In this document: one piece after another, positions 23,063-31,655 of the stretch
How the letters are laid out: every line of letters starts with the position of its first letter
Numbering within the stretch: position 1 is the first letter of the stretch
Origin: a virus
IMG/VR virus record: IMGVR_UViG_3300036795_000124
Location: 1 to 64,000 of that record
Strand: one strand, 5' to 3'
Length of the DNA: 64,000 nucleotides
The notes under the pieces: model-generated
What the model saw: the letters and a program-made list of their open reading frames with translations, nothing else
Databases searched by the model: none
What the model was told of the DNA's origin: nothing
Program-made: the position numbers and the translations under genes

Positions 23063-23313
23063 CAGAAGATCCCCGCTTTCTCCCGGTCGATGGCAAACGG
23101 GTGACGCACCATCCGGGCGAGCGCTGCCGGGCGTGCAATTGCCCGGTCAATATCTCCGATCTCGCCACGCCCCAGGCCAAAGGACGGGATGAGGCGTTCT
23201 ATTGGTGCTTGTGGTGCACCAATGTCGCGTGCGTCAACAATGCTGGCGAATGTTGGTCCAACACGGCGCCGGTCTGGACGACGTTCCTGCCCGCCTCCGC
23301 CCTGGGCAACTGA
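23059..23313 (+). CDS. Cysteine/His-containing small phage protein
   Basis: 84 residues, ATGA overlap. HHPGERCRACNCPVN, then WCLWCTNVAC gives a likely zinc ribbon. Last of the run of small genes before the beta-helix gene. Confidence 0.55.
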   Translation: MTEDPRFLPVDGKRVTHHPGERCRACNCPVNISDLATPQAKGRDEAFYWCLWCTNVACVNNAGECWSNTAPVWTTFLPASALGN

Positions 23314-23359
23314 CCGGCCAAGGTTCATTGTCAGGCGATACCCAATCGGGAGACACGCC

Positions 23360-24724
23360 ATGCCATCGATCATCGTCACCTATCCGCCGACCGCCGATGA
23401 TCTCGCCCTATTGGCTAAATTAGGAATCGGCGGTGCGAGTACTGGCACCGGCGGCAACACGGACTTTTTCCCCACCGATCCGACGACCGCGCCGTTCCCG
23501 AGCCCCGAGAATAGTCAGGTCATCAACACCGCTGGTGTGATCGGCGGCCGGCCCTACCTGAAGGACAGCGACGGGACAATCCACACGTTGAAGGTGATCA
23601 GCGGTGTGGTGAATTGGATGAAAGGCAACAACGCCTGGGCGGGCGATCCCAGCCTCGGACAGATCAATCAATTGCTTGTTCGCCAGGGCAAGGTGTTCTG
23701 CCAAGACGGTGTGATCTGGAAGGATTGGACCCCGGTCTCTGTCTACAACACGACGCTCCCGCCGGCCTGGACGACAAGCGGAGGCGGTTCGACCACGCCC
23801 AATTTGCCGGCCCTTCCCGCCTTGCCGACGCCATCAGCGGTGGCGCCGGGATCATCGGGCAAAATCATCAACTGCGGCTCAGGCCAGACGCTTGCCACGC
23901 TCTCGGCCGCCATCCCGACCGCCAAGGCCGGCGATACGGTCAAGCTCGCTGCCGGCACCTACACCGACACGCCGCCTGCCTGGACGGTGCCGCTGCTGGT
24001 CGATCTCGGCGGGGCGACATTCAATGCCACCGGCAAAACGGCGTCCCTGGCGCGCGGCAAGGGACTGCTGGTGCCATCCGCCGATTCGATCATCCAGAAC
24101 GGCACGATCACGGGAGTCGCGATGGACCAAGGAAGCGGGCAGCTGACCAGCGGAGTCAGGCCTGACGATGGGTGTGGGTATTTGACATTGAAGAACCTGC
24201 AGCTGCACGGCAACCAGTGCGCCGTCGGCGAGGGCGGCATCAGCGTCGCGATCGAGCTGGACAACTGCAACATTTCCAACAACGGGCTGAAGGTGAATTC
24301 CGGCTCGCTGACGCACGACCTCTACGTCAGCTGCCGGCGGCTTACCCTGGTGAACGTCATTGCCAACGGCGCGGTCGAGGGCCATGCCATCAAATACCGC
24401 GGCCCGGAACTGATCGTTACCGGTGGCACGTTCGCATCAGCGCCTGGAAAGCCGTTCGATATGCCGGATGGCTCGACTGTGCCGTTCAAGATCACCAACG
24501 CCGCCCTCATCAAGGGAGCCACCGATCCTGATCACGGCGTGCTGGCCTACGGGGAGGAAAGCGGGGCCAACGGTCTGATCGGCGGCTCGATTACCGGCGG
24601 TTCGATCGTGGCGGCCTGTCCGAACCCCTCGATTATCACGATGGGCGGCACGATCACGGTGACCGCGACCATCACGGGCGGCAAGATCACTGCCAGCGGG
24701 GGTGGCACTGTCACAGGCATTTAG
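23360..24724 (+). CDS. Parallel beta-helix (pectate-lyase-like) protein
   Basis: 454 residues, behind GGGAGACACGCC. The N-terminal 180 residues hold a small domain and a Pro/Gly/Ser linker. The C-terminal 275 residues have the repeated short strands of a right-handed beta helix (SLTHDLYVSC, GGSITGGSIVAA, GGTITVTATITGGKI). Such folds occur in tailspikes and polysaccharide lyases. No signal peptide. Its 3' end overlaps a secreted glycosidase, suggesting joint action on a surface glycan. Confidence 0.6.
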   Translation: MPSIIVTYPPTADDLALLAKLGIGGASTGTGGNTDFFPTDPTTAPFPSPENSQVINTAGVIGGRPYLKDSDGTIHTLKVISGVVNWMKGNNAWAGDPSLGQINQLLVRQGKVFCQDGVIWKDWTPVSVYNTTLPPAWTTSGGGSTTPNLPALPALPTPSAVAPGSSGKIINCGSGQTLATLSAAIPTAKAGDTVKLAAGTYTDTPPAWTVPLLVDLGGATFNATGKTASLARGKGLLVPSADSIIQNGTITGVAMDQGSGQLTSGVRPDDGCGYLTLKNLQLHGNQCAVGEGGISVAIELDNCNISNNGLKVNSGSLTHDLYVSCRRLTLVNVIANGAVEGHAIKYRGPELIVTGGTFASAPGKPFDMPDGSTVPFKITNAALIKGATDPDHGVLAYGEESGANGLIGGSITGGSIVAACPNPSIITMGGTITVTATITGGKITASGGGTVTGI

Positions 24725-26144
24725 AAAGACCCCAATTTTCCGGACGACGGTGACGCTTGGGCTTTTGGTTGCCGTTGTTTGGGCGACGATCGGACTTGCC
24801 CACGCCACGGACACGACGATCACACTGCAGCCCGGCGACACGGTGCGGATCATCGCCCCGCCGCCGGCGTTGCCCGCGCCTTCAACCGGCATGCAGGCAG
24901 CGCGCATCGCGGACCTGATGAACGTTCTCTCGGTGGTCGCGTTTCCGATCACCGACCAGAACAATGATCCGTGGGGATCATGGCCAGCCGATTACTCGGC
25001 GGCGACAACCGTTGCGGCGCTCGATTATCTGACCGCTGGGTCCGGACTGCCGATCAATTTGCGCGTCTACCACTATGCGGGCCGCGAGACTGTAACGGCA
25101 CCGTGGCTGCGACAGGTGCACGCGGCGACCGGGGCACGGGTCTCCGTGGCAGTGGGCGGCGGCGGTGGCATGGCCGACGTGCCGTCCATGCTGGCGCTGG
25201 CCGCCGATCCCGCCACCGGCATCGCCTGGGCGGAGGGGATCAACGAGCCCAACAACATTGGACCGGTGCCGGCCGCAACGACGATCGCGGTCCAGCAAGC
25301 GATCAAGGCAGGGCTTCCGGGCGGCGTCGTCAACGTGGGGCCGTCGATCGTGTTCGGGCTACCGTTCCCGGCCGGCTATATCTCGCCGCCCTATTTCAGC
25401 ACCACGGACCTCGCGACGATCAATGGCCTGATCGGGCATGCGAACGGCCATTTCTATCCACCCACCCTGCCAGACCTCAACGACGGTTCCGGTATGGGTG
25501 CATTCGACGACGTGGTGAGCGGCCTTGGGATCGCCTATCAGCGCAAGCCGATCGACCTGACCGAGTGGCATCCGACACTGTTCAACGCGAACGGGCAGAC
25601 CGCCAACGACAAACTGGCGGCGTATTATGGATTGCAATTCCTGGTGCGCGCCTGGCAACTCGGCGTCGAGCAGGCCTCTTGGTTTGCCTTGTTCGATTTC
25701 GGCACCATCTACCGCTGCGGTCTGTTTCCGACCAACGCAACCAACCCACGCGCGGCCGCCATCGCCCTGCGCGCACTGTACGTCCTCACGGGGGATCATG
25801 GGGTGACGAAATCGACGTTCGCGCCCGGTCGGCTGCCGGTTGCCATCTCCGGTCAGCAACCGGCGATCGCCGGCAGTCCGCGCACCGGCGGCAATCTCGC
25901 GGTGTTCGAGGCGAGCGACGGGCGGTACTTCATCCTGTTCTGGGACGCGGCGGTCGTTCCTGGGGGGGCCGCGTCGCCCTGGACGTTCAGTTTCGCCGGG
26001 ACGCCGCCGGTCTCGGTGAAGGAGTACAACCTACAGGGCGTGGCGACCGACACGACACCGATCCAGACGGTCATAGCGCCGGCAACAGCGCGCGTCATCT
26101 CGCAAATGCCGGCGGCGTTCCATCTCATGGTGGTACAGCCGTAG
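24702..26144 (+). CDS. Secreted GH-A-like glycoside hydrolase
   Basis: 480 residues, GTG start overlapping the previous gene by 23 bp. Residues 1-36 are a signal peptide (LGLLVAVVWATIGLAHA). The TIM-barrel part has AWAEGINEPN (Glu182, likely acid/base) and DLTEWHP (Glu288, likely nucleophile), about 105 residues apart as in clan GH-A enzymes such as GH39 or GH5. A beta-sandwich C-terminus follows. It would cut an extracellular or capsular polysaccharide after export by the host. Confidence 0.65.
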   Translation: MALSQAFRKTPIFRTTVTLGLLVAVVWATIGLAHATDTTITLQPGDTVRIIAPPPALPAPSTGMQAARIADLMNVLSVVAFPITDQNNDPWGSWPADYSAATTVAALDYLTAGSGLPINLRVYHYAGRETVTAPWLRQVHAATGARVSVAVGGGGGMADVPSMLALAADPATGIAWAEGINEPNNIGPVPAATTIAVQQAIKAGLPGGVVNVGPSIVFGLPFPAGYISPPYFSTTDLATINGLIGHANGHFYPPTLPDLNDGSGMGAFDDVVSGLGIAYQRKPIDLTEWHPTLFNANGQTANDKLAAYYGLQFLVRAWQLGVEQASWFALFDFGTIYRCGLFPTNATNPRAAAIALRALYVLTGDHGVTKSTFAPGRLPVAISGQQPAIAGSPRTGGNLAVFEASDGRYFILFWDAAVVPGGAASPWTFSFAGTPPVSVKEYNLQGVATDTTPIQTVIAPATARVISQMPAAFHLMVVQP

Positions 26145-26193
26145 CGAGGCGCAGCTAATTCGGACATGATCCGCCAGGAAAGGCGGAGTCCCC

Positions 26194-27732
26194 ATGTCCG
26201 GCACCCAGATCGACAACAGCACGCCCCCGTCCGCTCTTAGCATCAACGGCGCCCCGCTGGGCACGCCGCTGACCCAATTGCTGCTGGCCGACAGCATCGA
26301 GCCCGGCGCTGAGCTCTCCTACCAGCTGTGCAAGATCATTCTGACCTACCATCCGCTGGGCGCGAAGATCGTCGACGCGCCCACCAATCTTGCGCAATCC
26401 AAGGAACGCGAAATCAAGGTCCCAGGCCATCCCGATCGCGTCGCCAAGGCCTTCATTAAGGAATGGCAGGCGATGCACACCGACATGATCATCCACGAGG
26501 CCAAGCGGATTTCCCGCGCCTACGGCCTGTCGGCGGTGGTGATGGGCGCCAAGGGCGTGGATTCGGACAAGGCCATCGATCCCGAGAAATACGCCACGCT
26601 GGAACTCTATTTCAACGTGCTCGATCCGCTGAACGTCTCCGGCTCGCCTCTGGTCAGCCAGGACCCCAACGCGTCGAATTTCCTCAAGGTCACCGCCATC
26701 ACCGCCCAGGCCCAGACCTATCATCGATCCCGCGTTTGCGTGACGATGAATGAGCGGCCAATCTACATCCAATATACCCAATCGGCGTTCGGCTTCGTCG
26801 GCCGCTCGGTCTATCAGCGCGCGCTGTATCCGCTGAAATCCTTCGTCACCTCGATGAAGACCGACGACATGATCAGCCGCAAGGCTGGTCTCCTGATCGC
26901 CAAGATGGAGCAGGCTGGCTCGTTCATCGATCGCACCATGCAATCGCTGTTCGGCGCCAAGCGCGCGCTGCTGAAATCCGGCGAGACCGACAATGTGCTG
27001 GGCATCGGCATTACCGAGGACATCACGTCGCTCAATTTGCAGAACATCGATGGCGCGGGGAAATTCGCCCGCGACAACATCCTCAAGAACATCGCGACGG
27101 CGGTCGATTTCCCGGCGAAGATCCTCGACAACGAGACTTTGGTCGAGGGCTTCGGTGAGGGCACCGAGGATGCCAAGCAGATCGCCCGCTTCATCGACCG
27201 CTACCGCGAGGAATTGCGCCCGCTCTACGATTTCTTCGATTTGATCGTGCAGTACCGGGCGTGGAACCCGGAATTCTTCGCCAGCATGCAAAAGGAATTC
27301 CCCGATCATTACGGCAGACTGAATTACAAGCAGGCGATGACGGTCTGGCAGAATACCTTCGAGGCTGTTTGGCCGTCATTGCTGCAAGAACCCGACAGCG
27401 AGCGGGTCAAGACTGACGACACCAAGCTGCGTGCGATCGTGGCCGTGGTGGCCGCCCTGATGCCATTCCTCGATCCCGACGACCAGGCTTTGGTCATCCA
27501 ATGGGCGCAGGACAACATCAACGATACCGCGATGTTATTCTCGGCGATGCTCAATCTCGACATTGAGGCGATCAAGCAATTCGCCCAGGACAAGATCGAT
27601 CAGACGGAGGAAAGCCGACAGGCCGGGCTCATGGGCGGACAGGGCGGCGAGGATGGCGAGGCCGGCAACGGAGGTGAGGCCGCCCCCAAACCGCCCAAAC
27701 CGCCGTCGTTCGGACTGAAGGCCGCTGCGTGA
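26194..27732 (+). CDS. Portal protein (DUF1073-like)
   Basis: 512 residues. Portal-type features: QLCKIILTYHPLGAKIVDAP near the start, a long helix region, then NIATAVDFPAKILDNETLVEG and a C-terminal Gly-rich tail. Typical length of the DUF1073 portal family. The portal ring is the DNA gate of the capsid. The next gene starts 1 bp after its stop. Confidence 0.75.
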   Translation: MSGTQIDNSTPPSALSINGAPLGTPLTQLLLADSIEPGAELSYQLCKIILTYHPLGAKIVDAPTNLAQSKEREIKVPGHPDRVAKAFIKEWQAMHTDMIIHEAKRISRAYGLSAVVMGAKGVDSDKAIDPEKYATLELYFNVLDPLNVSGSPLVSQDPNASNFLKVTAITAQAQTYHRSRVCVTMNERPIYIQYTQSAFGFVGRSVYQRALYPLKSFVTSMKTDDMISRKAGLLIAKMEQAGSFIDRTMQSLFGAKRALLKSGETDNVLGIGITEDITSLNLQNIDGAGKFARDNILKNIATAVDFPAKILDNETLVEGFGEGTEDAKQIARFIDRYREELRPLYDFFDLIVQYRAWNPEFFASMQKEFPDHYGRLNYKQAMTVWQNTFEAVWPSLLQEPDSERVKTDDTKLRAIVAVVAALMPFLDPDDQALVIQWAQDNINDTAMLFSAMLNLDIEAIKQFAQDKIDQTEESRQAGLMGGQGGEDGEAGNGGEAAPKPPKPPSFGLKAAA

Positions 27733-27733
27733 G

Positions 27734-29440
27734 GTGGCAAGCTTCTATCAGACCATCACCGATGCGGTCGCCGACATCGCCGAGTACGGTTATGAATCCG
27801 AAGAAAGATTGACCTATTGGCTTGAGCAAATCCGCGCCGCCGCCCAGGCCGATCTGACGCCCGAGGCGGAGCTCACCGCACAATTGCAACGGGTGCTTGG
27901 TAAATCTTACGCCTCGCTGGTCGAGAAGGGCGGCATCCTGCGCCGGCATGAGGGCGTGGAGCGTTGGAAGGTCGATCGACTGGCGCCTGAGCTGCGCGCC
28001 GAACTCGATCGGCGCATCATGGCGTCCGCCGACCTGATCAAGTTGAACCGCGAGCAGGCGATCGCCGATATGTTGCGGCGGTTCCAGGGATGGGCGACCT
28101 CGATCCCGGCCGGCGGCAGCGAGGCGGTCGACAAGCGCGAGATCAAGGGGCATATCCGCAAGGAGCTCGCCGGCCTGCCATTCCGTGAGCGGCGCGTGTT
28201 GATCGACCAGGGCCACAAGCTGAACGCTTCGCTCGCTGACATCATTGCCACGAATTCGGATGCGATCGCCGCCATCTGGCATTCGAACTGGCGGCAGGTG
28301 AATTACAATTATCGTCGGGATCACAAGGAACGCGACGGCCTGTTCTATGCGATCCGGGGCAATTGGGCGATCGAGCGCGGCTTCATGAAGCCAGGCCCTA
28401 ATGGCTACACCGATCAGATCACCATGGTGGGCGAAGAGGTTTTCTGTAGATGCCTCGCCCCCTCAACCCGGATTTTCCATGCGCGCGATATCGAGATCAT
28501 CAGCCGGAGAGACTATCACGGACCAGTCTACGAGATCATATCCGCCGCGATGCCTGAATTGCCTCTTGTGCTTACACCGAACCATCCAGTTCTGACCAGC
28601 CGTGGCTGGGGTGCGGCACAAGAACTCAATGTCGGTGACGATTTGATCGAGTTTTGCCAGGAGAACATCGCGTCTGGTATGGGGATAGATCACAAAAATG
28701 ACCGCGCGCCCATGATCTCGGATATATTCGAGTCGGCTGCGAAAACGTGGGGCGTCCGGTCGATAGGAGATAGTCGTTTGCAATTCCACGGCGATGGAAG
28801 TGCCAATGGCAACGTCGAGATTATACGGACCGCACGGGGATTGAGCCTCGGCATCGATTCCTTTGGCGATCATGGCGCTGATCAATTCTCGCTCGCCGAA
28901 CCCGATATGAGAGGTCTTCGATCGCGCCCTGTTTATTCGGTGCTGGAGAGATTGCTGGCGGCCACGCATACTCCCTCTCGGGATTTGGCTTATTCGTTGC
29001 TGGCGTTCTTCTTCGGTCAAATTGTGCCAATGCGCTTTCTGACCGCGACTAATTTTGGCGCCTATAATAGCGCGTTCGGTCTCGCTCCGACCGGCTTGTT
29101 TGAGAACCGCGGCATCGGCGTGCGATCTGATATCTATTCCGGCCTCTCGCAGGCGGCGACGGATTGTCGCATCGGAGACATCGAATTGCTGTGCCAGGGT
29201 CATCGAATCCCGACCGCCAAGATACGCGCTGCGAAGATACTCAGCATCAAGCGGCAGGCGTTTTCGGGACATGTTTACAACCTCCAGACCAAGGACGAAT
29301 GGTATACCGCCCATCGTATAATATCGCATAATTGCTATTACACCTACAGATACAACCTGACCGACCTCCCCGAGGACATGATCACCGCCAAGGGTCGGGC
29401 CGCGATCGCGGAGACGCGCGATATGATGATGGCGTTCTGA
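27734..29440 (+). CDS. Mu F-like head protein interrupted by an intein
   Basis: 568 residues, GTG start. Extein: residues 1-239 (helical, with NWRQVNYNYRRDH) and 534-568 (CYYTYRYNLTDLPEDMITAKGRAAI), together a 274-residue minor head protein of the Mu gpF type. The intein is codons 240-533 (28451-29332): Cys240 starts CLAPSTRIF, the B block has T..H in LTPNHPVL, the F block GHVYNLQT, and the end is HN before Cys534. Splicing would rejoin the conserved CRC motif. The central part contains no sense-strand LAGLIDADG or HNH domain. Confidence 0.85.
   Translation: MASFYQTITDAVADIAEYGYESEERLTYWLEQIRAAAQADLTPEAELTAQLQRVLGKSYASLVEKGGILRRHEGVERWKVDRLAPELRAELDRRIMASADLIKLNREQAIADMLRRFQGWATSIPAGGSEAVDKREIKGHIRKELAGLPFRERRVLIDQGHKLNASLADIIATNSDAIAAIWHSNWRQVNYNYRRDHKERDGLFYAIRGNWAIERGFMKPGPNGYTDQITMVGEEVFCRCLAPSTRIFHARDIEIISRRDYHGPVYEIISAAMPELPLVLTPNHPVLTSRGWGAAQELNVGDDLIEFCQENIASGMGIDHKNDRAPMISDIFESAAKTWGVRSIGDSRLQFHGDGSANGNVEIIRTARGLSLGIDSFGDHGADQFSLAEPDMRGLRSRPVYSVLERLLAATHTPSRDLAYSLLAFFFGQIVPMRFLTATNFGAYNSAFGLAPTGLFENRGIGVRSDIYSGLSQAATDCRIGDIELLCQGHRIPTAKIRAAKILSIKRQAFSGHVYNLQTKDEWYTAHRIISHNCYYTYRYNLTDLPEDMITAKGRAAIAETRDMMMAF
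28451..29332 (+). mobile_element. Intein (294 residues) in the minor head protein gene
   Basis: Hint-type splicing blocks: block A Cys1 with LAPSTRIF; block B Thr42 and His45; block F with GHVYNLQTKDEW; block G His-Asn293-294 followed by Cys+1. The insertion point is inside the conserved CRC(Y/W) motif of the head protein, a typical choice in an essential gene. The segment is less G+C-rich than its flanks. The linker region has FHGDGSANGNVEII, whose complement encodes part of a nuclease on the other strand. Confidence 0.85.
28463..29272 (-). CDS. Antisense Vsr-like homing endonuclease inside the intein
   Basis: 269 residues on the strand opposite to the intein, nearly as long as it. The ATG at 29272 has GGAGG eight bases upstream (29281-29285). 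Residues 10-50 are a helix-turn-helix (LAQQFDVSDATIRRRLREAGI). Residues 123-200 look like a Vsr/PD-(D/E)xK-type core: GFGEREL, then YNLDVAIGTSIAVELQ (Asp153, Glu163, Gln165), then RLEYIRDHG and VIFVIY. Free-standing Vsr-like homing nucleases linked to inteins are known. The last 30 residues may be readthrough over the start of the intein. Coding is inferred from the start signal and motifs. Confidence 0.65.
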   Translation of the reverse strand: MSRKRLPLDAEYLRSAYLGGRDSMTLAQQFDVSDATIRRRLREAGIDIRSHADAAVLKQAGRSETERAIIGAKISRGQKAHWHNLTEEERQQRISQIPRGSMRGRQQSLQHRINRARSKTSHIGFGERELISAMIAKGIDAEAQSPCGPYNLDVAIGTSIAVELQTTISYRPDAPRFRSRLEYIRDHGRAVIFVIYPHTRRDVLLAKLDQIVTDIEFLCRTPATAGQNWMVRCKHKRQFRHRGGYDLVDWSVIVSPADDLDIARMENPG

Positions 29441-29441
29441 G

Positions 29442-30617
29442 ATGTTCTTCCACGATGGCACGCGCTGGAAATTCGCCGTGGGCGATGCCGCGCGCGCCGA
29501 TGCGGAATTCAAGGAAAGCGATCATCCGCGCGACGAAGACGGCAAGTTTGGTTCAGGGGGCGGCGATGGATCGACCGGCGGCCGGTCCGATGCGATCGAC
29601 CTGCCGCGCGGCGCTGGGCTGCTGATCATCCATCATTCCCCCACGATGGGTAGTCAGCGCGTCTTGTTCGTCCGCCATGGCGAGCGCGGCACCTGGGAAT
29701 TCCCCGGCGGCACCATCGAGCTCGGCGAGACCGCCGAGGATGCCGTCATGCGTGAGGTCCGCGAGGAGATTGGCGTGACCCCCCACGGCAAGGTCTCGCT
29801 GCTGATGCGCGATCGCCTCGGCGGGATCGATTATACCACCTTCATCGCCAACACCTCGGCGATGATCGCGCCCTCGTTGTCCGATGAATTGTCCGACTGG
29901 CAATGGTCAGACCCGCATCATCCGCCTGAGCCGCTGCATCCCGGCGTGCGACTGGCGCTCGACCGGCTCCGGATGAACGAGCTCGATCTCGCGCGCGCCA
30001 TTGCCTCAGGCCAATACTCGAGCCCGCAGGTCTACGAGAACATCTGGCTATTCGCGATCCGCATCACCGGCACCGGGATCAGCTATCGACCTGAACTCAA
30101 GGAGTATGTCTGGCGCGAACCTGGCATCTATCTGAACTCGAATTTCCTGGAACGCTGCAATGGCCTGTCGGTGATTTGGAAGCATCCGCCCGGCGAGTCA
30201 TTGGACACCGAGCAATATCGCGAGCGGATCATCGGCGCGATCATGCTGGCCTACATCAAAGGCGACGAGGTTTGGGGTATCGCCAAGATCGCCGACCAGG
30301 ACGCTGCACAATTGATGCTTGATCTCGATCTGTCGACCTCGCCGGCGGTCCTGTTCCGCGATGCCGGCGTCAACGAGGTGCGCAAGATCGAGGGCGGCAA
30401 ACGGCTATTGATCGAGGGTGATCCATCGCTGTTAGACCATGTCGCGATCTGCCAGCTTGGCGTCTGGGATAAGGGCGGTGAGCCCACCGGCATTGCCAAG
30501 GGCGAGCCCGAGATGGCCGAAAGCCGTGCCGACTCGATCGACTCGGATCAGATCGCCGATATGCTGGACGCCACGGCCTATCTGATAGACGGCATGCGCA
30601 AGCGATTTGGCGCATGA
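29442..30617 (+). CDS. Nudix hydrolase fused to DUF2213-type prohead protease
   Basis: 391 residues. Residues 89-112 are a perfect Nudix box (G-x5-E-x7-REVREE-I-GV). The C-terminal part (about 195-391) has PQVYENIWLFAIRITGTG, EPGIYLNSNFLERCNGLSVIWKHPP and RIIGAIMLAYI, as in the DUF2213 phage maturation protease. The N-terminus carries a linker SDHPRDEDGKFG seen in phage head genes. The role would be capsid maturation plus a nucleotide-type hydrolase of unknown substrate. Confidence 0.7.
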   Translation: MFFHDGTRWKFAVGDAARADAEFKESDHPRDEDGKFGSGGGDGSTGGRSDAIDLPRGAGLLIIHHSPTMGSQRVLFVRHGERGTWEFPGGTIELGETAEDAVMREVREEIGVTPHGKVSLLMRDRLGGIDYTTFIANTSAMIAPSLSDELSDWQWSDPHHPPEPLHPGVRLALDRLRMNELDLARAIASGQYSSPQVYENIWLFAIRITGTGISYRPELKEYVWREPGIYLNSNFLERCNGLSVIWKHPPGESLDTEQYRERIIGAIMLAYIKGDEVWGIAKIADQDAAQLMLDLDLSTSPAVLFRDAGVNEVRKIEGGKRLLIEGDPSLLDHVAICQLGVWDKGGEPTGIAKGEPEMAESRADSIDSDQIADMLDATAYLIDGMRKRFGA

Positions 30618-30712
30618 TTGACCGCCTGAATCATCATTCCATTGTCAGGTGGCAGGGTTTTAGGCACTAATGCCCCGATTCGTCCGGAGCCTTCCGATTA
30701 GGAGACGCGGCC

Positions 30713-31627
30713 ATGGCTGGTGAAAAGACCGAACCGACCACCGAGGAAAAGGTCGCGGCGCTGCACGATTCCGTCAGTGATCTGCACAAGAAATTCGATG
30801 CTTTCATGTCGAAGCACGCGAAAAAGGACGATGACGACGACGATCGGAAGGACGCCAAGAAGGACAACGAGGAGGAGGACGAGGGCGATCACGACAAGGA
30901 TGGCGAGCCCAAGAAGGACGCCAAGAAGGATGATGACGACGACGACGACGATCGCCGTAAGGATGCCAAGAAGGATGCCGAGGGCAAGGATATCGAGGAG
31001 TGGGCCAAGGAAGAAAAAAAGGAGCCCGAGCACAAGGACGCCAAGAAGGACGACAAGAAAGACGCCGACCCGGATGCCGCCCCCGAGGAAAAGGGTGAGC
31101 CCAAGGCGATGGCATCGGATGACGATCGCCGCAAGGATGACGACGATCACGGCCGCAAGGACTCCGTTGAATTTCGCCGCCGGCTCGACCGGCTTGAGCG
31201 CTCGCGCGTGCGCAGCGACGCGGAGTTGAACGCCCTGGCTGACGCCCAGCAGGAGTGGGATCGCGTCGCCCAGCAGTTCGGCGAGCGCGCGCACCGACCG
31301 CTCGATGGCGAGACGCTGAATACCTTCAATCGCCGCCACGTCGTGCGTTTCCAAAAGCATTCTCCGCGCTGGAAGGATATGGACTTCTCCCAATTGCCGG
31401 CCTCGGTGATGCAGGTCGCCATGCCGGACGTGCGCGCCGACAGCATCGAGGCGGCGAAACGCGGCCTGATCGGTCAGCCTGAATTGCGCGAGATCGTCCG
31501 CTACGATCGCACCGGGCGGAAGATCAGCGAATTCATTGGCGACATCGCTGTCACGCTGGCCCCGTTCAGATTGCCGTCGATGCGGGTCAAGGGTGGGCGG
31601 ATCAACACGCGGCCCAACGAGTACTGA
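30713..31627 (+). CDS. Scaffold-like protein with Asp/Lys low-complexity region
   Basis: 304 residues, ATG behind GGAGACGCGGCC. Residues 37-150 consist of repeated KKD, AKKD and runs of Asp; this part is surely disordered. Residues 155-300 are a folded helical domain (RRLDRLERSRVRSDAELN...). Position between protease and capsid genes and high charge fit a scaffold that is removed on maturation. Confidence 0.55.
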   Translation: MAGEKTEPTTEEKVAALHDSVSDLHKKFDAFMSKHAKKDDDDDDRKDAKKDNEEEDEGDHDKDGEPKKDAKKDDDDDDDDRRKDAKKDAEGKDIEEWAKEEKKEPEHKDAKKDDKKDADPDAAPEEKGEPKAMASDDDRRKDDDDHGRKDSVEFRRRLDRLERSRVRSDAELNALADAQQEWDRVAQQFGERAHRPLDGETLNTFNRRHVVRFQKHSPRWKDMDFSQLPASVMQVAMPDVRADSIEAAKRGLIGQPELREIVRYDRTGRKISEFIGDIAVTLAPFRLPSMRVKGGRINTRPNEY

Positions 31628-31655
31628 GGCCCGCCCCTGACAGGAGATCAAGCCC

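Noticed and set aside
24971-26158. Arg/Gly-rich 395-codon frame overlapping the glycosidase
   Set aside because: Shifted-frame shadow of a real gene with signal peptide and catalytic motifs.
26155-27309. Long antisense frame (384 codons) under the portal gene
   Set aside because: No ribosome-binding site, no recognisable motif; typical of high-G+C complementary frames. The intein antisense gene differs by having both.
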